Below are positions 35,317-44,283 of a DNA stretch of 64,000 nucleotides, in pieces. The stretch comes from Prevotella sp. (GTDB lineage Bacteria; Bacteroidota; Bacteroidia; Bacteroidales; Bacteroidaceae), in NCBI GenBank assembly GCA_017443345.1, contig JAFSNR010000020.1, positions 62,001 through 126,000 on the forward strand, in the 5' to 3' direction. The notes under the pieces are model-generated. The model had not been told where the DNA came from. It searched no databases and was given only the letters and a program-made list of their open reading frames with translations. Numbering within the stretch: the stretch's first letter is position 1; each line of letters begins with the position of its first letter. The position numbers and the translations under genes are program-made.

Positions 35317-36804
35317 TCAAATATCTTTGCGCACGCCGAACGGCTTGCGGGAATCATCGTTAATAAGTCGGCTGGCCTTCTGACCATCGAAGCGTGTGGG
35401 GGCGATGATGAAATCGGGCACGTTGAAGGACAGGAAACGGTCGCGATAGAAACGACGGGGATTACGCTGGGGCAACATAAAAGCCTTGCTGACAACGCCT
35501 TGAGCATCAACGTGACAGAAATAGGGTCGCGTAAAGAGTCCATCGTCACGACGGGAACTCAACATGAGCCATCGCGAGTTGGTGCTCCAGTTGTGGAACG
35601 ACTCCGTATCGTCAGAGTTTGCTCCCGTCATCGGACGGCTCTCGCCCGTTGAGAGATCGAGCAGATAAAGGTCGGCCTCATGGTGCCAGATGCTGAACTG
35701 TCCGTAGTCGGAGAGCGTATAGCAGAGGAACCGTCCGTCGTAAGAGGGACGAGGGAATGACACCGACTGGTGCTGGGAAGCAGCATCGATGATGGTTTCT
35801 ATCTCGTTGCCGAAACGGCCCGTCGCTGGATCGAAATCGACGCGACAGAGGTTATAGTGGATGGAGTCGAGCTCATGACTGCCCTCCGAAATGGCCCGTG
35901 CTGCACAGAAATAGAGCGAACGACCATCAGCCGAGAAGACGGGATAGGTCTCGTAGATGGAATCTTGCTTAAGCAGGGACGACAGCAGAAGCTCGTTCTT
36001 CTCGACGTCGTAGACCTGCAGGTCGGAGGCGGTATCGAAGACCTCGATGCGGTTATGATCTGCGTTGTGGAACAGCTGACTCGTAGCGTTGGTGGAATAG
36101 GCGATATAACGGCCCGACGGATGCCAATAGGGATAGACACAGAAACCGAGCGTCTGGTCGGTCTTGGTGTTGTAGGCATCGAGAGAACCACCGTTATGAC
36201 GCAGCAACGTAGCACCATGCGGGCCACGAATATGCAGGCTCATATCAGCAGGATTGCCGCGATTGAAACTGTGACAGTTGACACAACCCTCGAACTGGGT
36301 ATTCTCGATCAACGGACGCTCGTCGAACGAAAAGAGGTCGCGCTCGTAGATGCCCATCTTGCTCCACACCTCATAGCCTGGGGCGATGAGACGGTAGCAG
36401 ATGCCATAGTCGATGCTGTCGGGACTCACATAGATGGAGAAAGGACGATAGGTGTGCCAACCATCGTCGTATTTGGCAGAAACGGTCACGCTGAGCGAGT
36501 CGCCTGCATTCTGTGCGAGTAGTGTGCGCCAATCGTCCAGATCGAAATCGACTGATTCTTCGCCCTGACTATGCAGGTTGTTTCCGTTCTTATCGGTAAT
36601 GAAGGCATCGATGCGCAATGCCTGCTCGTCAGTCATATTAAAGTTGAGAGGGGCGATATTCACGGGTATGGTGACACCGATGTAGTCGGGATAAATGGCA
36701 GGCTGAGCTGTCTCCTGACGAGAATCGGAAACCGCTTCGCTGCAGGCAGCGAGGAAAAGTAAAAGGGTCAACAGGTAAAAAGATAAAAAGCCGTTCTTTC
36801 CCAT
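35317..36804 (-). CDS. TolB-like beta-propeller lipoprotein with CxxCH motif (copy 2)
   Basis: 495 residues. The signal ends LLLFLAAC, a lipobox, so a membrane-anchored lipoprotein. An N-terminal sandwich-like region (IGVTIPVNIAPLNFNM) is followed at about 172 by FEGCVNCHSFNRG, a CxxCH motif that in other proteins binds haem c. PD40/TolB-type propeller blades come next (YPYWHPSGRYIAYSTNATSQ, YPVFSADGRSLYFCAA, SFPRPSYDGRFLCYTLSD). It is a paralogue of 38202-39719 with the same domain order, and follows a membrane-protein gene after 12 bp. Role unknown. The setting suggests a periplasmic or surface function in glycan uptake or processing. Confidence 0.82.
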   Translation of the reverse strand: MGKNGFLSFYLLTLLLFLAACSEAVSDSRQETAQPAIYPDYIGVTIPVNIAPLNFNMTDEQALRIDAFITDKNGNNLHSQGEESVDFDLDDWRTLLAQNAGDSLSVTVSAKYDDGWHTYRPFSIYVSPDSIDYGICYRLIAPGYEVWSKMGIYERDLFSFDERPLIENTQFEGCVNCHSFNRGNPADMSLHIRGPHGATLLRHNGGSLDAYNTKTDQTLGFCVYPYWHPSGRYIAYSTNATSQLFHNADHNRIEVFDTASDLQVYDVEKNELLLSSLLKQDSIYETYPVFSADGRSLYFCAARAISEGSHELDSIHYNLCRVDFDPATGRFGNEIETIIDAASQHQSVSFPRPSYDGRFLCYTLSDYGQFSIWHHEADLYLLDLSTGESRPMTGANSDDTESFHNWSTNSRWLMLSSRRDDGLFTRPYFCHVDAQGVVSKAFMLPQRNPRRFYRDRFLSFNVPDFIIAPTRFDGQKASRLINDDSRKPFGVRKDI

Positions 36805-36816
36805 TTTTCTTAACTC

Positions 36817-38205
36817 TTAATTAGTTGCTCCTTGAAGTTGACGTAGTAACTTGCCAAAATTCTCACGGTCGCCCGTCAGCACATAGAAGGCCTTCAGATA
36901 TTCCAAAGCCAGCAGATTGTCCGTATTGGACTCGTAGAGGGTCTCAAGCATCTCGGGTGTCACCTGATCGCTGAAGTAATAGTCCTTCTTACAGATCATC
37001 TGTCTCAGGCGTCCGTATTCGGGATGCTTGTCTATCGCTGCTTCATTGTCCAACAACGGTAGCGTCTCGTTCGCCCAGTCACGATAGAAGAGCGTCTTTT
37101 GCAACGCCAGCAGGTATTTACGAGCCACTTCGTAACTGCCGAGAATCAGATTGGTCTGAGCCAGTCGTTTGTAGCATCGGCCACTTTTCTGGAAGTCGAG
37201 AATCGCTTCCTGTGCCTCGAACACCGTTCGCTGGGCGACAGAGATCATGCCCAACTGATAGTGTACCTCAGCTGTAGGCAGCGGACTGGTCGCATCGCTC
37301 TGTACAACGGGCAACAGACCAGCAATACCGTTCTGGTTATAGTCGAAGATATGATTGACGAGCTGTCCGTGCATCGCCAAAGCCAGATTCTGTACCGTTA
37401 CCCCGATCTGGTTGTTCGGTTTCTCGACATTGATGGCTTCCAGGATGCGGTTCCATTGCTGATGTCGCGCCATAAAGTCGTACTGCATCACCTTCTCTGC
37501 TTTGAAATTGGCGTTTTTCCAGACGTATGTCCCCATGATAACAGCCACCAATGCAAAAATGATAAGTGATAAGTGAAAAGTGAAAAGTTTGCCATCAGTC
37601 GAAGCAGAGACCCACTTCTGACAAACACGTACGATAAGCGGGAGGACGATGGCAGAGAGCCAGGCAGCATACAACAACGCAGGGAATACTTTCGGGTAGC
37701 GATAGTAGTGACTACCGTTCCAGTCGGGCCCCACCAGCCAATAGAGCACAGGAAGGGAGACCAGTATGACGATGCGTTGCGTCCAACCTTTCGGTAACAG
37801 GGTATAGCTCCAAAGGGCGAGCAACGTGAGCAGGACAGCCCAGACGCCACCCAAGAGTGCATGTTCGTCGAGCAAGAAGATCCAAAGCAGGAACGCAGGC
37901 ACAAAACTCAGACCGAAGAAACTTTGAACTTTGAATAGTCGGAGGGTCAGCAGTTGCACCAGCGAGAGCAGCAGGGCAATGATAGCAGCTCCCATCCAGG
38001 CAAACAAGAAGAACTGCGTGCAGAAACGTCCCAGCAGATCGGCTACGCCTCCTGGCCGACGGACAATCTCCCACACGTAGGTATGATCGAAGAGAAACAA
38101 CTGGTACTGCTCCTGGTAATGCAGATGATGCGGATAGGCCCCTCCGAAAAAGAGAAGGACCATCACCCCAAACAGGAGCGTACAGACATATTGTATCTTC
38201 TTCAT
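36817..38205 (-). CDS. Multi-pass membrane protein (DUF6057-like), copy 2
   Basis: 462 residues. The first 230 hold at least six membrane segments (LLFGVMVLLFFGGAYPHHLH, FAWMGAAIIALLLSLVQLL, SFVPAFLLWIFLLDEHALLG, LVAVIMGTYVWKNANFKAE). The last 220 are soluble and helical with TPR-like character (QLGMISVAQRTVFEAQEAIL, RLAQTNLILGSYEVARKYLL). I recall this arrangement as a Bacteroidetes family named DUF6057, not verified. It overlaps the upstream propeller gene by 4 bp (ATGA) and so is translationally coupled to it. It is a paralogue of 39724-41499. It contains a run of short repeats (GTGATAAGTGAAAAGTGAAA type) at about 37560-37590, just at the membrane-to-soluble boundary. Confidence 0.8.
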   Translation of the reverse strand: MKKIQYVCTLLFGVMVLLFFGGAYPHHLHYQEQYQLFLFDHTYVWEIVRRPGGVADLLGRFCTQFFLFAWMGAAIIALLLSLVQLLTLRLFKVQSFFGLSFVPAFLLWIFLLDEHALLGGVWAVLLTLLALWSYTLLPKGWTQRIVILVSLPVLYWLVGPDWNGSHYYRYPKVFPALLYAAWLSAIVLPLIVRVCQKWVSASTDGKLFTFHLSLIIFALVAVIMGTYVWKNANFKAEKVMQYDFMARHQQWNRILEAINVEKPNNQIGVTVQNLALAMHGQLVNHIFDYNQNGIAGLLPVVQSDATSPLPTAEVHYQLGMISVAQRTVFEAQEAILDFQKSGRCYKRLAQTNLILGSYEVARKYLLALQKTLFYRDWANETLPLLDNEAAIDKHPEYGRLRQMICKKDYYFSDQVTPEMLETLYESNTDNLLALEYLKAFYVLTGDRENFGKLLRQLQGATN

Positions 38206-39719
38206 TCGAATACCTTTGCAAACTCGGCTACGCTGATCTTGACAGGTTCAATCATAAACTCCGGACGGTTATAGCTCTTCAGGAGGCTGATATGCAGTTC
38301 GGGATCTTCCTGTGGCAAGAGGAAGGCCTTTCCCACCTTTCCGTCGTTGAAATAGGCAAAATAGACACGACTGTAGTTGTCGTCGTCACGACGGCTGGCC
38401 AACATCATCCAATGACCGTTGCTCGACCACGAGGGGTAGCTGTCGGAATAGCCTGCGCTGTTGACAAGCGTGAGATCAACGGGCGACGTGTTTTCTGCAT
38501 TGAGAGGACTACCTTGATACTGATCCATCGGGATACAAACGATGTCGCCATCATGGTGACGGCTATGGAAACAGCCATACTGTCCGATAGCAAACAGCAG
38601 ATAGCGCCCGTCGGGACTGATGCGGGGCAACGTGACACTCTTATCGTCAGATGCGGCATCATAGACCAGCTCCTCATCACCGAACTGGTGCGTGTCGAGG
38701 TCGAACGAACGGCGATAGAGGTTGTATTGTATTTTCGGGTAGGTCGTTCTGATATCCTTGTCGTTCATCTCCTCTGGAAGGGGAACAGACTTTCCGTAAT
38801 AGAGATATTTGCCATCGGGCGACCAGGTGGGATAAATCTCCAGAAGGGTGGAATCGTTGCTGACCACGCTCACGGAGTCTTTCTCCACATCGTAGAGAAT
38901 CAGGTCGCTGGCCAGATCGTAGACCTCAATCTTATTGGGATTGGCTGTATGGAACGCCTGTCGTGTCAGGTTGGTTGAGAAGGCCACCAGTTTGGCAGTG
39001 GGGTGCCACGAGGGGTAGACGCCCGACGAAATGGTGTAGTCGCGCTTCAGGTTAACCTTCTTGGGCTTACCGTCATTCACGATAACGGTAGCAGCATTCG
39101 AGAGACGCACATGGAAGAGCATATTGTCGGTCTTGTAGTTCTGATAGCTGTGACAGTTGATGCACTGACCGATCTTATTGTTATTCATGGTAATCTCGTT
39201 GTTGAAGATCTGCGACTCCTCGAACGAGGTGAGATGGCGCTGGGCGATCTCCATATAGGTCCATGCGACATAAGACGGTTCGATGAGACGATACGACAGA
39301 TACTCGTCGATAGGCTCTTCGGCCACATGTATCTCAAATGGGCTATATGAGAGCCATTCGCCCTCTTTCTGTCCCCAGACCTCCACCTTGATGCTCTTGC
39401 CCTTCGAGCCATCGAGCATCGTGTGCCATTCCTCCTCAGGAATCTGCACCTTCACACCATTCCCATAAATCCGCTGCTGGCCATCGGGTGTCGTGATACG
39501 TGCCACACACTCCGAAAACTCATCAGCAGGGAGCATGAAGTTGAGTGGCGCAATGTTGCAAGGCACAGTGACGTCGCAATAATCGGGGAAGATGGCAGGC
39601 AGGCTCTTAATCTCTTTGGCCGAAGAAGGCACATCGGGATGACCTCCACACGATGACAAAACCATCAACGCGACCACAGCCCAAAGCTGGAAACAGGTGT
39701 ATATCTCTTTTTTCATCAT
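38202..39719 (-). CDS. TolB-like beta-propeller lipoprotein with CxxCH motif (copy 1)
   Basis: The start at 39719 (MMKKEIYTC) is chosen because it follows the stop of the upstream gene; longer in-frame starts lie inside that gene. The signal ends ALMVLSSC, a lipobox. The domain order is the same as in 35317-36804: VTVPCNIAPLNFML near the N-terminus, IGQCINCHSYQNY with CxxCH at about 184, and PD40-type blades (YPSWHPTAKLVAFSTNLTRQ, YPTWSPDGKYLYYGK, LPRISPDGRYLLFAIGQYG). It overlaps the following membrane-protein gene by 4 bp. Whether the CxxCH binds haem is untested. No cytochrome c maturation genes are nearby. Confidence 0.82.
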   Translation of the reverse strand: MMKKEIYTCFQLWAVVALMVLSSCGGHPDVPSSAKEIKSLPAIFPDYCDVTVPCNIAPLNFMLPADEFSECVARITTPDGQQRIYGNGVKVQIPEEEWHTMLDGSKGKSIKVEVWGQKEGEWLSYSPFEIHVAEEPIDEYLSYRLIEPSYVAWTYMEIAQRHLTSFEESQIFNNEITMNNNKIGQCINCHSYQNYKTDNMLFHVRLSNAATVIVNDGKPKKVNLKRDYTISSGVYPSWHPTAKLVAFSTNLTRQAFHTANPNKIEVYDLASDLILYDVEKDSVSVVSNDSTLLEIYPTWSPDGKYLYYGKSVPLPEEMNDKDIRTTYPKIQYNLYRRSFDLDTHQFGDEELVYDAASDDKSVTLPRISPDGRYLLFAIGQYGCFHSRHHDGDIVCIPMDQYQGSPLNAENTSPVDLTLVNSAGYSDSYPSWSSNGHWMMLASRRDDDNYSRVYFAYFNDGKVGKAFLLPQEDPELHISLLKSYNRPEFMIEPVKISVAEFAKVFE

Positions 39720-39723
39720 TTTC

Positions 39724-41499
39724 TTACGAATGAATATCAGTACCAATCTTGCCATGTAAATTCAGAGGCTTTCTTCCGAAGATGTTGTACCACCAATAGG
39801 TATCTCCATACTCCTCAAGCATGTCGTTGCCAACCTTTTCAAGTGTCACACCAGGCTTAGCGACCTTCTCCAAATCCGTCCAGAACTTCTTATATCGCTC
39901 GTAGACGGATTGCTTGACGGGGAGCATGATACGCTTGTCTTCAGGCGCCTTATCCATAAACAGGATATAAGCCTCCTGCGCATGCAACGGGAACTGCTCG
40001 TCGAGGTGCAACTTCACATACTGGCGCACCGCCATCCAGAAACGACGCGAGTCGCAACGCAGCATCGCATAGAGCAAGGTCTGTTCGGAAGCCACCTTAC
40101 TGTCGGTTTCAAACCAGAGGCTAATGCCGTTGACCAGATAGCTCTCGCTGTCCTCGACACCTGTGAGTTCATCGTGATAGCATGTCATCATTTGCTTGAT
40201 CTTGTCTGTCACCGGAGCCGGTTGCCAGTTGCTATAGAACGGGAGATGATGCAAGATGGTGGTATAGCGGTCTACCAGTTTCTGGTCGCCGACAGCCAAC
40301 GCACAACGCGCCAGCATCTTCAGATAGAAAGGCGAGAAACCTGCCTGTATGGCATTTTCGAAATCTAGTCGGATGGCCTCATTCATCATGCCGTAGTGGT
40401 AATATACCAATGGTGAGGCGATGTCGAGCAGACTGACGTGCAGCGTATCGCGGGTGTTGATATTTACACTGTTGTTACCCAGTTTGAATGCACGATTGAG
40501 CAATCCTCCCTCGTTCATCAGGGCAATGTTCTGGAGAAATACCATCGTGCTGGTTGGCCTCTTGTTCTCTTCAGCCAATTGAATGACTCCCTTCCAGTTG
40601 TCGTCGGAAGCCAAGCGCACCATGCGCATCTCGTCGATATAGTTCTGGTCGTAATACATCAGCGACGAAGTAAAGCCGATACCCGCAACGGCACACAATA
40701 CCGGCACAAACCAACGGACCAGATAACGGCTACACAACGGAATGAGCACAGAGACAGCACCCAGCACCCCGAACGGGATCGAGAGACGCTCGCTGCTGTC
40801 AATGGGCGTAATGAAACGAGGGAAGCCTGCGAGGACGACATCGTCGGCCTTCAGGTTCGAATAGACCTGTGTATGCCAGATGCTGGACATGAAGATCAGC
40901 AGGATCACACCCAACGCTTCGCGCCAGGAGAGTTTTTCCGAAAGTATCAGACAAAGTACGAAAAGCAAAGCGAACCATCCCAGTATCGGATAGACGCAAA
41001 CGCCCAGCAGATACCAGGCGAGATGCCATTTTCGCGGGGTGCAGCTTGCTGCCCACAAGAGCAGCAGCATGAGAAGGTAACCAACCGACTGCGAGAACCA
41101 ATAGCCTCTGACCGGGTAGATATATACCCAATAGCCAAGATCGACAATCGATGTGAGCAGGCAGGCTACAGGCAAGAGCATCAATGCAGAGGCACTTCCC
41201 TGTAACCGGAATGCTTTGGCACCCACACAGAAGATGAGCGTCCAGATGACCATCATTACACTTGCACCAAGCGAGGGTCTGTAGCACAACTGCGTCAACC
41301 AGGCTCCCACATACTGCATCAGACCGAAGGGCTTCGACATGAGCGTATGGAAGAAAGGTGCTCCGAAGATGAATTCAGAACGGTCGTGTGCCGTATAGAG
41401 TACCTCTAAGTTGATATACAGGATGTATACGACAAAGGCGATGAAAGCCAACAGGTTTACATAGAGGACGGCACCGGATGCTTTACTTTTTTGATTCAT
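39724..41499 (-). CDS. Multi-pass membrane protein (DUF6057-like), copy 1
   Basis: 591 residues with about nine to ten membrane segments in the first 310 (LYVNLLAFIAFVVYILYI, MMVIWTLIFCVGAKAF, LMLLPVACLLTSIVDLGYWV, WFALLFVLCLILSEKLSW) and a soluble helical C-terminal half (SPFYLKMLARCALAVGDQKL, HAQEAYILFMDKAPEDKRI). It is a longer relative of 36817-38205. It begins 12 bp after a terminator hairpin that follows the surface lipoprotein gene, and its stop is 4 bp before the next gene. Membrane protein plus propeller lipoprotein occur here twice in tandem, which suggests that the two products act together. Confidence 0.8.
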   Translation of the reverse strand: MNQKSKASGAVLYVNLLAFIAFVVYILYINLEVLYTAHDRSEFIFGAPFFHTLMSKPFGLMQYVGAWLTQLCYRPSLGASVMMVIWTLIFCVGAKAFRLQGSASALMLLPVACLLTSIVDLGYWVYIYPVRGYWFSQSVGYLLMLLLLWAASCTPRKWHLAWYLLGVCVYPILGWFALLFVLCLILSEKLSWREALGVILLIFMSSIWHTQVYSNLKADDVVLAGFPRFITPIDSSERLSIPFGVLGAVSVLIPLCSRYLVRWFVPVLCAVAGIGFTSSLMYYDQNYIDEMRMVRLASDDNWKGVIQLAEENKRPTSTMVFLQNIALMNEGGLLNRAFKLGNNSVNINTRDTLHVSLLDIASPLVYYHYGMMNEAIRLDFENAIQAGFSPFYLKMLARCALAVGDQKLVDRYTTILHHLPFYSNWQPAPVTDKIKQMMTCYHDELTGVEDSESYLVNGISLWFETDSKVASEQTLLYAMLRCDSRRFWMAVRQYVKLHLDEQFPLHAQEAYILFMDKAPEDKRIMLPVKQSVYERYKKFWTDLEKVAKPGVTLEKVGNDMLEEYGDTYWWYNIFGRKPLNLHGKIGTDIHS

Positions 41500-41510
41500 T
41501 CTAAATTTTG

Positions 41511-41545
41511 GTTGTAAAAGGCTGACTCAATGAATGAGTCAGCCT
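41511..41545 (-). terminator. Intra-locus terminator after SusC/SusD/lipoprotein genes
   Basis: A perfect 11-bp stem (41519-41529 with 41535-41545) is followed on the minus strand by TTTTAC. It lies 28 bp after the lipoprotein stop and 20 bp before the next start. Partial read-through would give lower expression of the downstream genes. Confidence 0.68.
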
Positions 41546-41572
41546 ATTATTAATTATACTATATCGGAATGA

Positions 41573-42301
41573 TTATTCCTCATAGTAAACAGAGTTCAGT
41601 GTCATAGAACCGCTGTAGAGCATGAGGTCGAGGTCACGGCCTTCACCACCCTTAGCGCACTCAGTAGCCATAACATCAGTGATCTGGAGTTCGTTCAAAC
41701 CAGACACCCACTTCACGTGATCGTAGTAAGTGTTACTCCACCAACCGTTCATAACCTTCAGGTCGAAATCCTCAGTAACGTCTGCTACGTCGAAGATCAA
41801 AGTCTTCAGACCGAAGTAAACATCATCGGGAATCGTGGGCAGGTGAGCACCCTCAGTAGAGCTGAAACGCATAGCAGCAGCATCCCATGCACCGGGAACA
41901 AATGGGGGCTCAGCAGCAGGATCTTCACCATAAATATAGTACTTAACGAGCGGATCAGTGATTTCCTCACAAGTTACAGGGTATTCAGCAGTCAGCTCAG
42001 TACCATCAGGACAAAGAGCTGTCAGGATAACGGTATGCGTACCTTTCTTCATTTTCTTCCAGGCATAGTTGCCGATGAAATCCTTACCACCAATGCTCCA
42101 CTTCGCATTGACAGGTGCTAAAGTCTGACAGGTAATGACATTACCATTTAGGCCACTGGGAGCCTTGTCGACAGAGACAGTGGTCTTGGCCTTGAGCTCG
42201 TCAACAGTAATGTGGCCACGATTGCTTATATCCTCATGACCAGGATCACAAGCAGCGAATCCGCATACTGCAATTACAAGCAAAAATAATATCTTTTTCA
42301 T
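41573..42301 (-). CDS. Surface lipoprotein of the polysaccharide locus (SusE/F-position)
   Basis: 242 residues. The signal ends LVIAVCGFAACDPG, with a lipobox Cys followed by acidic residues (CDPGHED), the pattern that marks export to the cell surface in Bacteroidetes. The middle (about 35-120) reads as a PKD-like beta sandwich (APVNAKWSIGGKDFIGNYAW, GTHTVILTALCPDG). The C-terminal half (FDVADVTEDFDLKVMNGWWS, YYDHVKWVSGLNELQITD) reads as a carbohydrate-binding sandwich with exposed Trp. It follows SusD after 20 bp, the usual place of a glycan-binding SusE/F-type protein. The ligand is unknown. Confidence 0.8.
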   Translation of the reverse strand: MKKILFLLVIAVCGFAACDPGHEDISNRGHITVDELKAKTTVSVDKAPSGLNGNVITCQTLAPVNAKWSIGGKDFIGNYAWKKMKKGTHTVILTALCPDGTELTAEYPVTCEEITDPLVKYYIYGEDPAAEPPFVPGAWDAAAMRFSSTEGAHLPTIPDDVYFGLKTLIFDVADVTEDFDLKVMNGWWSNTYYDHVKWVSGLNELQITDVMATECAKGGEGRDLDLMLYSGSMTLNSVYYEE

Positions 42302-42321
42302 ATTGTTTACCTAATTAATTA

Positions 42322-44247
42322 TTAATAAATAACTACATATGTCCACTCTTTTGCAGGAGTATTCTCATCCCAACCGGGGTTCTGCACAAGCTTACCACTC
42401 ATCAGATTGATCTGAGTCTGAGGCTTCGGCAAGAAACCGTTGGTATCAGCATAGCGCTTAGACCAAGAACATGTCATGTGTTCCAAAGAACGCTTGTTAG
42501 CCTTCTGACCCAAGCAGACAATCTGCTTACCGCGCTGAGCCTGCAGAGCCTTAGCTGCCTCGCAGTTCTCACCGCCATCAATACCTGACCAACGACGCAA
42601 ATCGTTGAAACGAAGACCCTCCAATGCGAACTCCCAACGACGCTCATTCTTAAGGTTAGTCCATGTATAAGGTGTCTGAGGAACACCGGCACGTGCCTGA
42701 ACCTGGTTCATGTACTGAGCATCACCAGTGAGCTCGGTGAGCATCAGCAGGACGTCAGCATAACGCATCAGATAGAAGTCCTCGAAGTGGTCACCCTGCT
42801 GCTTATTATCAAGCGAGCTAGAGCTATAACCTGGGCACTGAGACCACCATGAATCGTTGTCAGCAGCGCAAGCGTCGAGGTTTACATCAGCATACTTCTT
42901 ACAAGCATAGCCAGACTCCTCGTTGTCATCCTTCTCGTAGGTATAAGATTCAAGCTCATTATCGAGGTCGATCAGAGTACCAAGCTTACGGATGTCAGTG
43001 TAGTTACCAGTTCTCTCAGCATCTGTCCAGTCGTCCCAGAGGTTGCATGAAGGAGTACCCTGACCCCAACCCTGGTTGAACGGATAGGTCTTGCTGCGCT
43101 TACCATTGTCGTTGGTAGCACCATTACGCAGACCCCAGAAACAAGAGAGGTAGTTAGAATACATACGCGGGTTGTTGTATGTACCACTGATAGCCCACTT
43201 AGAGGCATTCAGGAACTGAATCTGGAAGATCTCCTCAGTGTTACCGTTACCCATACCAGGCTTGTCGAAGCAGTTCTCTTCCTTCATATCAGCGATGAAA
43301 GCGTATGCATGGGTGCCTTCAGCATTGCCGCCGTCCTCACCATCGTGTGCCTCTTTCCAGAGCAGACTGTTAGAGTACTGCCAGAGTGAACGGAAATCCT
43401 CACAAAGTTTGTAACCACCAGTGGCAACGATATCCTGAAGACCACTGATCACATCAGACTGAGTAAGAGTACCACCAGTGCATCCCTCCTGCTCTACCAG
43501 ATTAATGGCAGGACCTCCACCAGTAGCGAGCTCACCAGCCTTCTTATAGAAGCCTGCCCAGAACATATAGGCACGGGCAATGAAAGCCTCAGCACTGAAC
43601 TTGTCAGCATGACCAGAACCGTTAGCTCTTTCGGGCTTCATCAGATTCTTGGCAGAAACGAAGTCAGACAGAATCTGCGGATAGATAAACTCTTCAGCAC
43701 TTACCTGCTGCTTCATCTCATCAGTGATGGTAGTAGAGGTAATCAGAGGAACATCGCCATACATCTGAGTCAACCACATGGTATAGAGACCACGCATGAA
43801 GAAAGCCTCACCAAGAAGCTGATCGCGCTGAGCCTTCTGAGCATCGGTCCAAGTTACATTGTCGATGGTTTCAATCTGGTTATTAGCACGTGAGATACCA
43901 CCATAGAGAAGGATGAAATCCTGCTCATACTGGTTGGCACTTGCAGTTGTGAAGTGATGCAGTGACTTATTCACATTGTCCTGAAGACCACCACTTCCGT
44001 AGCATTCGTCAGACATCATACACCACCAGTAGAAAGGATTGTTACATATACCACTTTGATCACCGCCACCCAGCGTATTCATAATACTGTAGGTAGCTGC
44101 ATTCAACGCCTCAACATCTGCTGGCTTTCCAGGGAAAGTTGCTGAGGTCATCTCTGTAACACGCGGCTCTGTGTCGAGCATATCGTTACAGGATGTAAAC
44201 ACCGTTGCTGCTGAAACAACTAATGCTGATAAAATATATTTTTTCAT
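42322..44247 (-). CDS. SusD/RagB-family glycan-binding outer-membrane lipoprotein
   Basis: 641 residues from the ATG at 44247; an in-frame TTG further up lies next to the SusC stop and is less likely. The signal ends ATVFTSCNDMLDTEP, a lipobox. SusD features: TPR-like helices near the N-terminus (LLGEAFFMRGLYTMWLTQMY), PLITSTTITDEM, and a C-terminal EFALEGLRFNDLRRWSG motif. Length is in the upper range for SusD. SusD sits as a lid on the SusC barrel and captures oligosaccharide. It is 36 bp downstream of SusC and probably in the same transcript. Confidence 0.93.
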   Translation of the reverse strand: MKKYILSALVVSAATVFTSCNDMLDTEPRVTEMTSATFPGKPADVEALNAATYSIMNTLGGGDQSGICNNPFYWWCMMSDECYGSGGLQDNVNKSLHHFTTASANQYEQDFILLYGGISRANNQIETIDNVTWTDAQKAQRDQLLGEAFFMRGLYTMWLTQMYGDVPLITSTTITDEMKQQVSAEEFIYPQILSDFVSAKNLMKPERANGSGHADKFSAEAFIARAYMFWAGFYKKAGELATGGGPAINLVEQEGCTGGTLTQSDVISGLQDIVATGGYKLCEDFRSLWQYSNSLLWKEAHDGEDGGNAEGTHAYAFIADMKEENCFDKPGMGNGNTEEIFQIQFLNASKWAISGTYNNPRMYSNYLSCFWGLRNGATNDNGKRSKTYPFNQGWGQGTPSCNLWDDWTDAERTGNYTDIRKLGTLIDLDNELESYTYEKDDNEESGYACKKYADVNLDACAADNDSWWSQCPGYSSSSLDNKQQGDHFEDFYLMRYADVLLMLTELTGDAQYMNQVQARAGVPQTPYTWTNLKNERRWEFALEGLRFNDLRRWSGIDGGENCEAAKALQAQRGKQIVCLGQKANKRSLEHMTCSWSKRYADTNGFLPKPQTQINLMSGKLVQNPGWDENTPAKEWTYVVIY

Positions 44248-44283
44248 AACTTTTATTTTCAATTTTCAATTGTCAGTTATCAA

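Noticed and set aside
35317-36804. Calling the CxxCH propeller proteins c-type cytochromes
   Set aside because: One CxxCH per protein is suggestive, but a distal ligand and cytochrome fold cannot be identified, so only the motif is reported.
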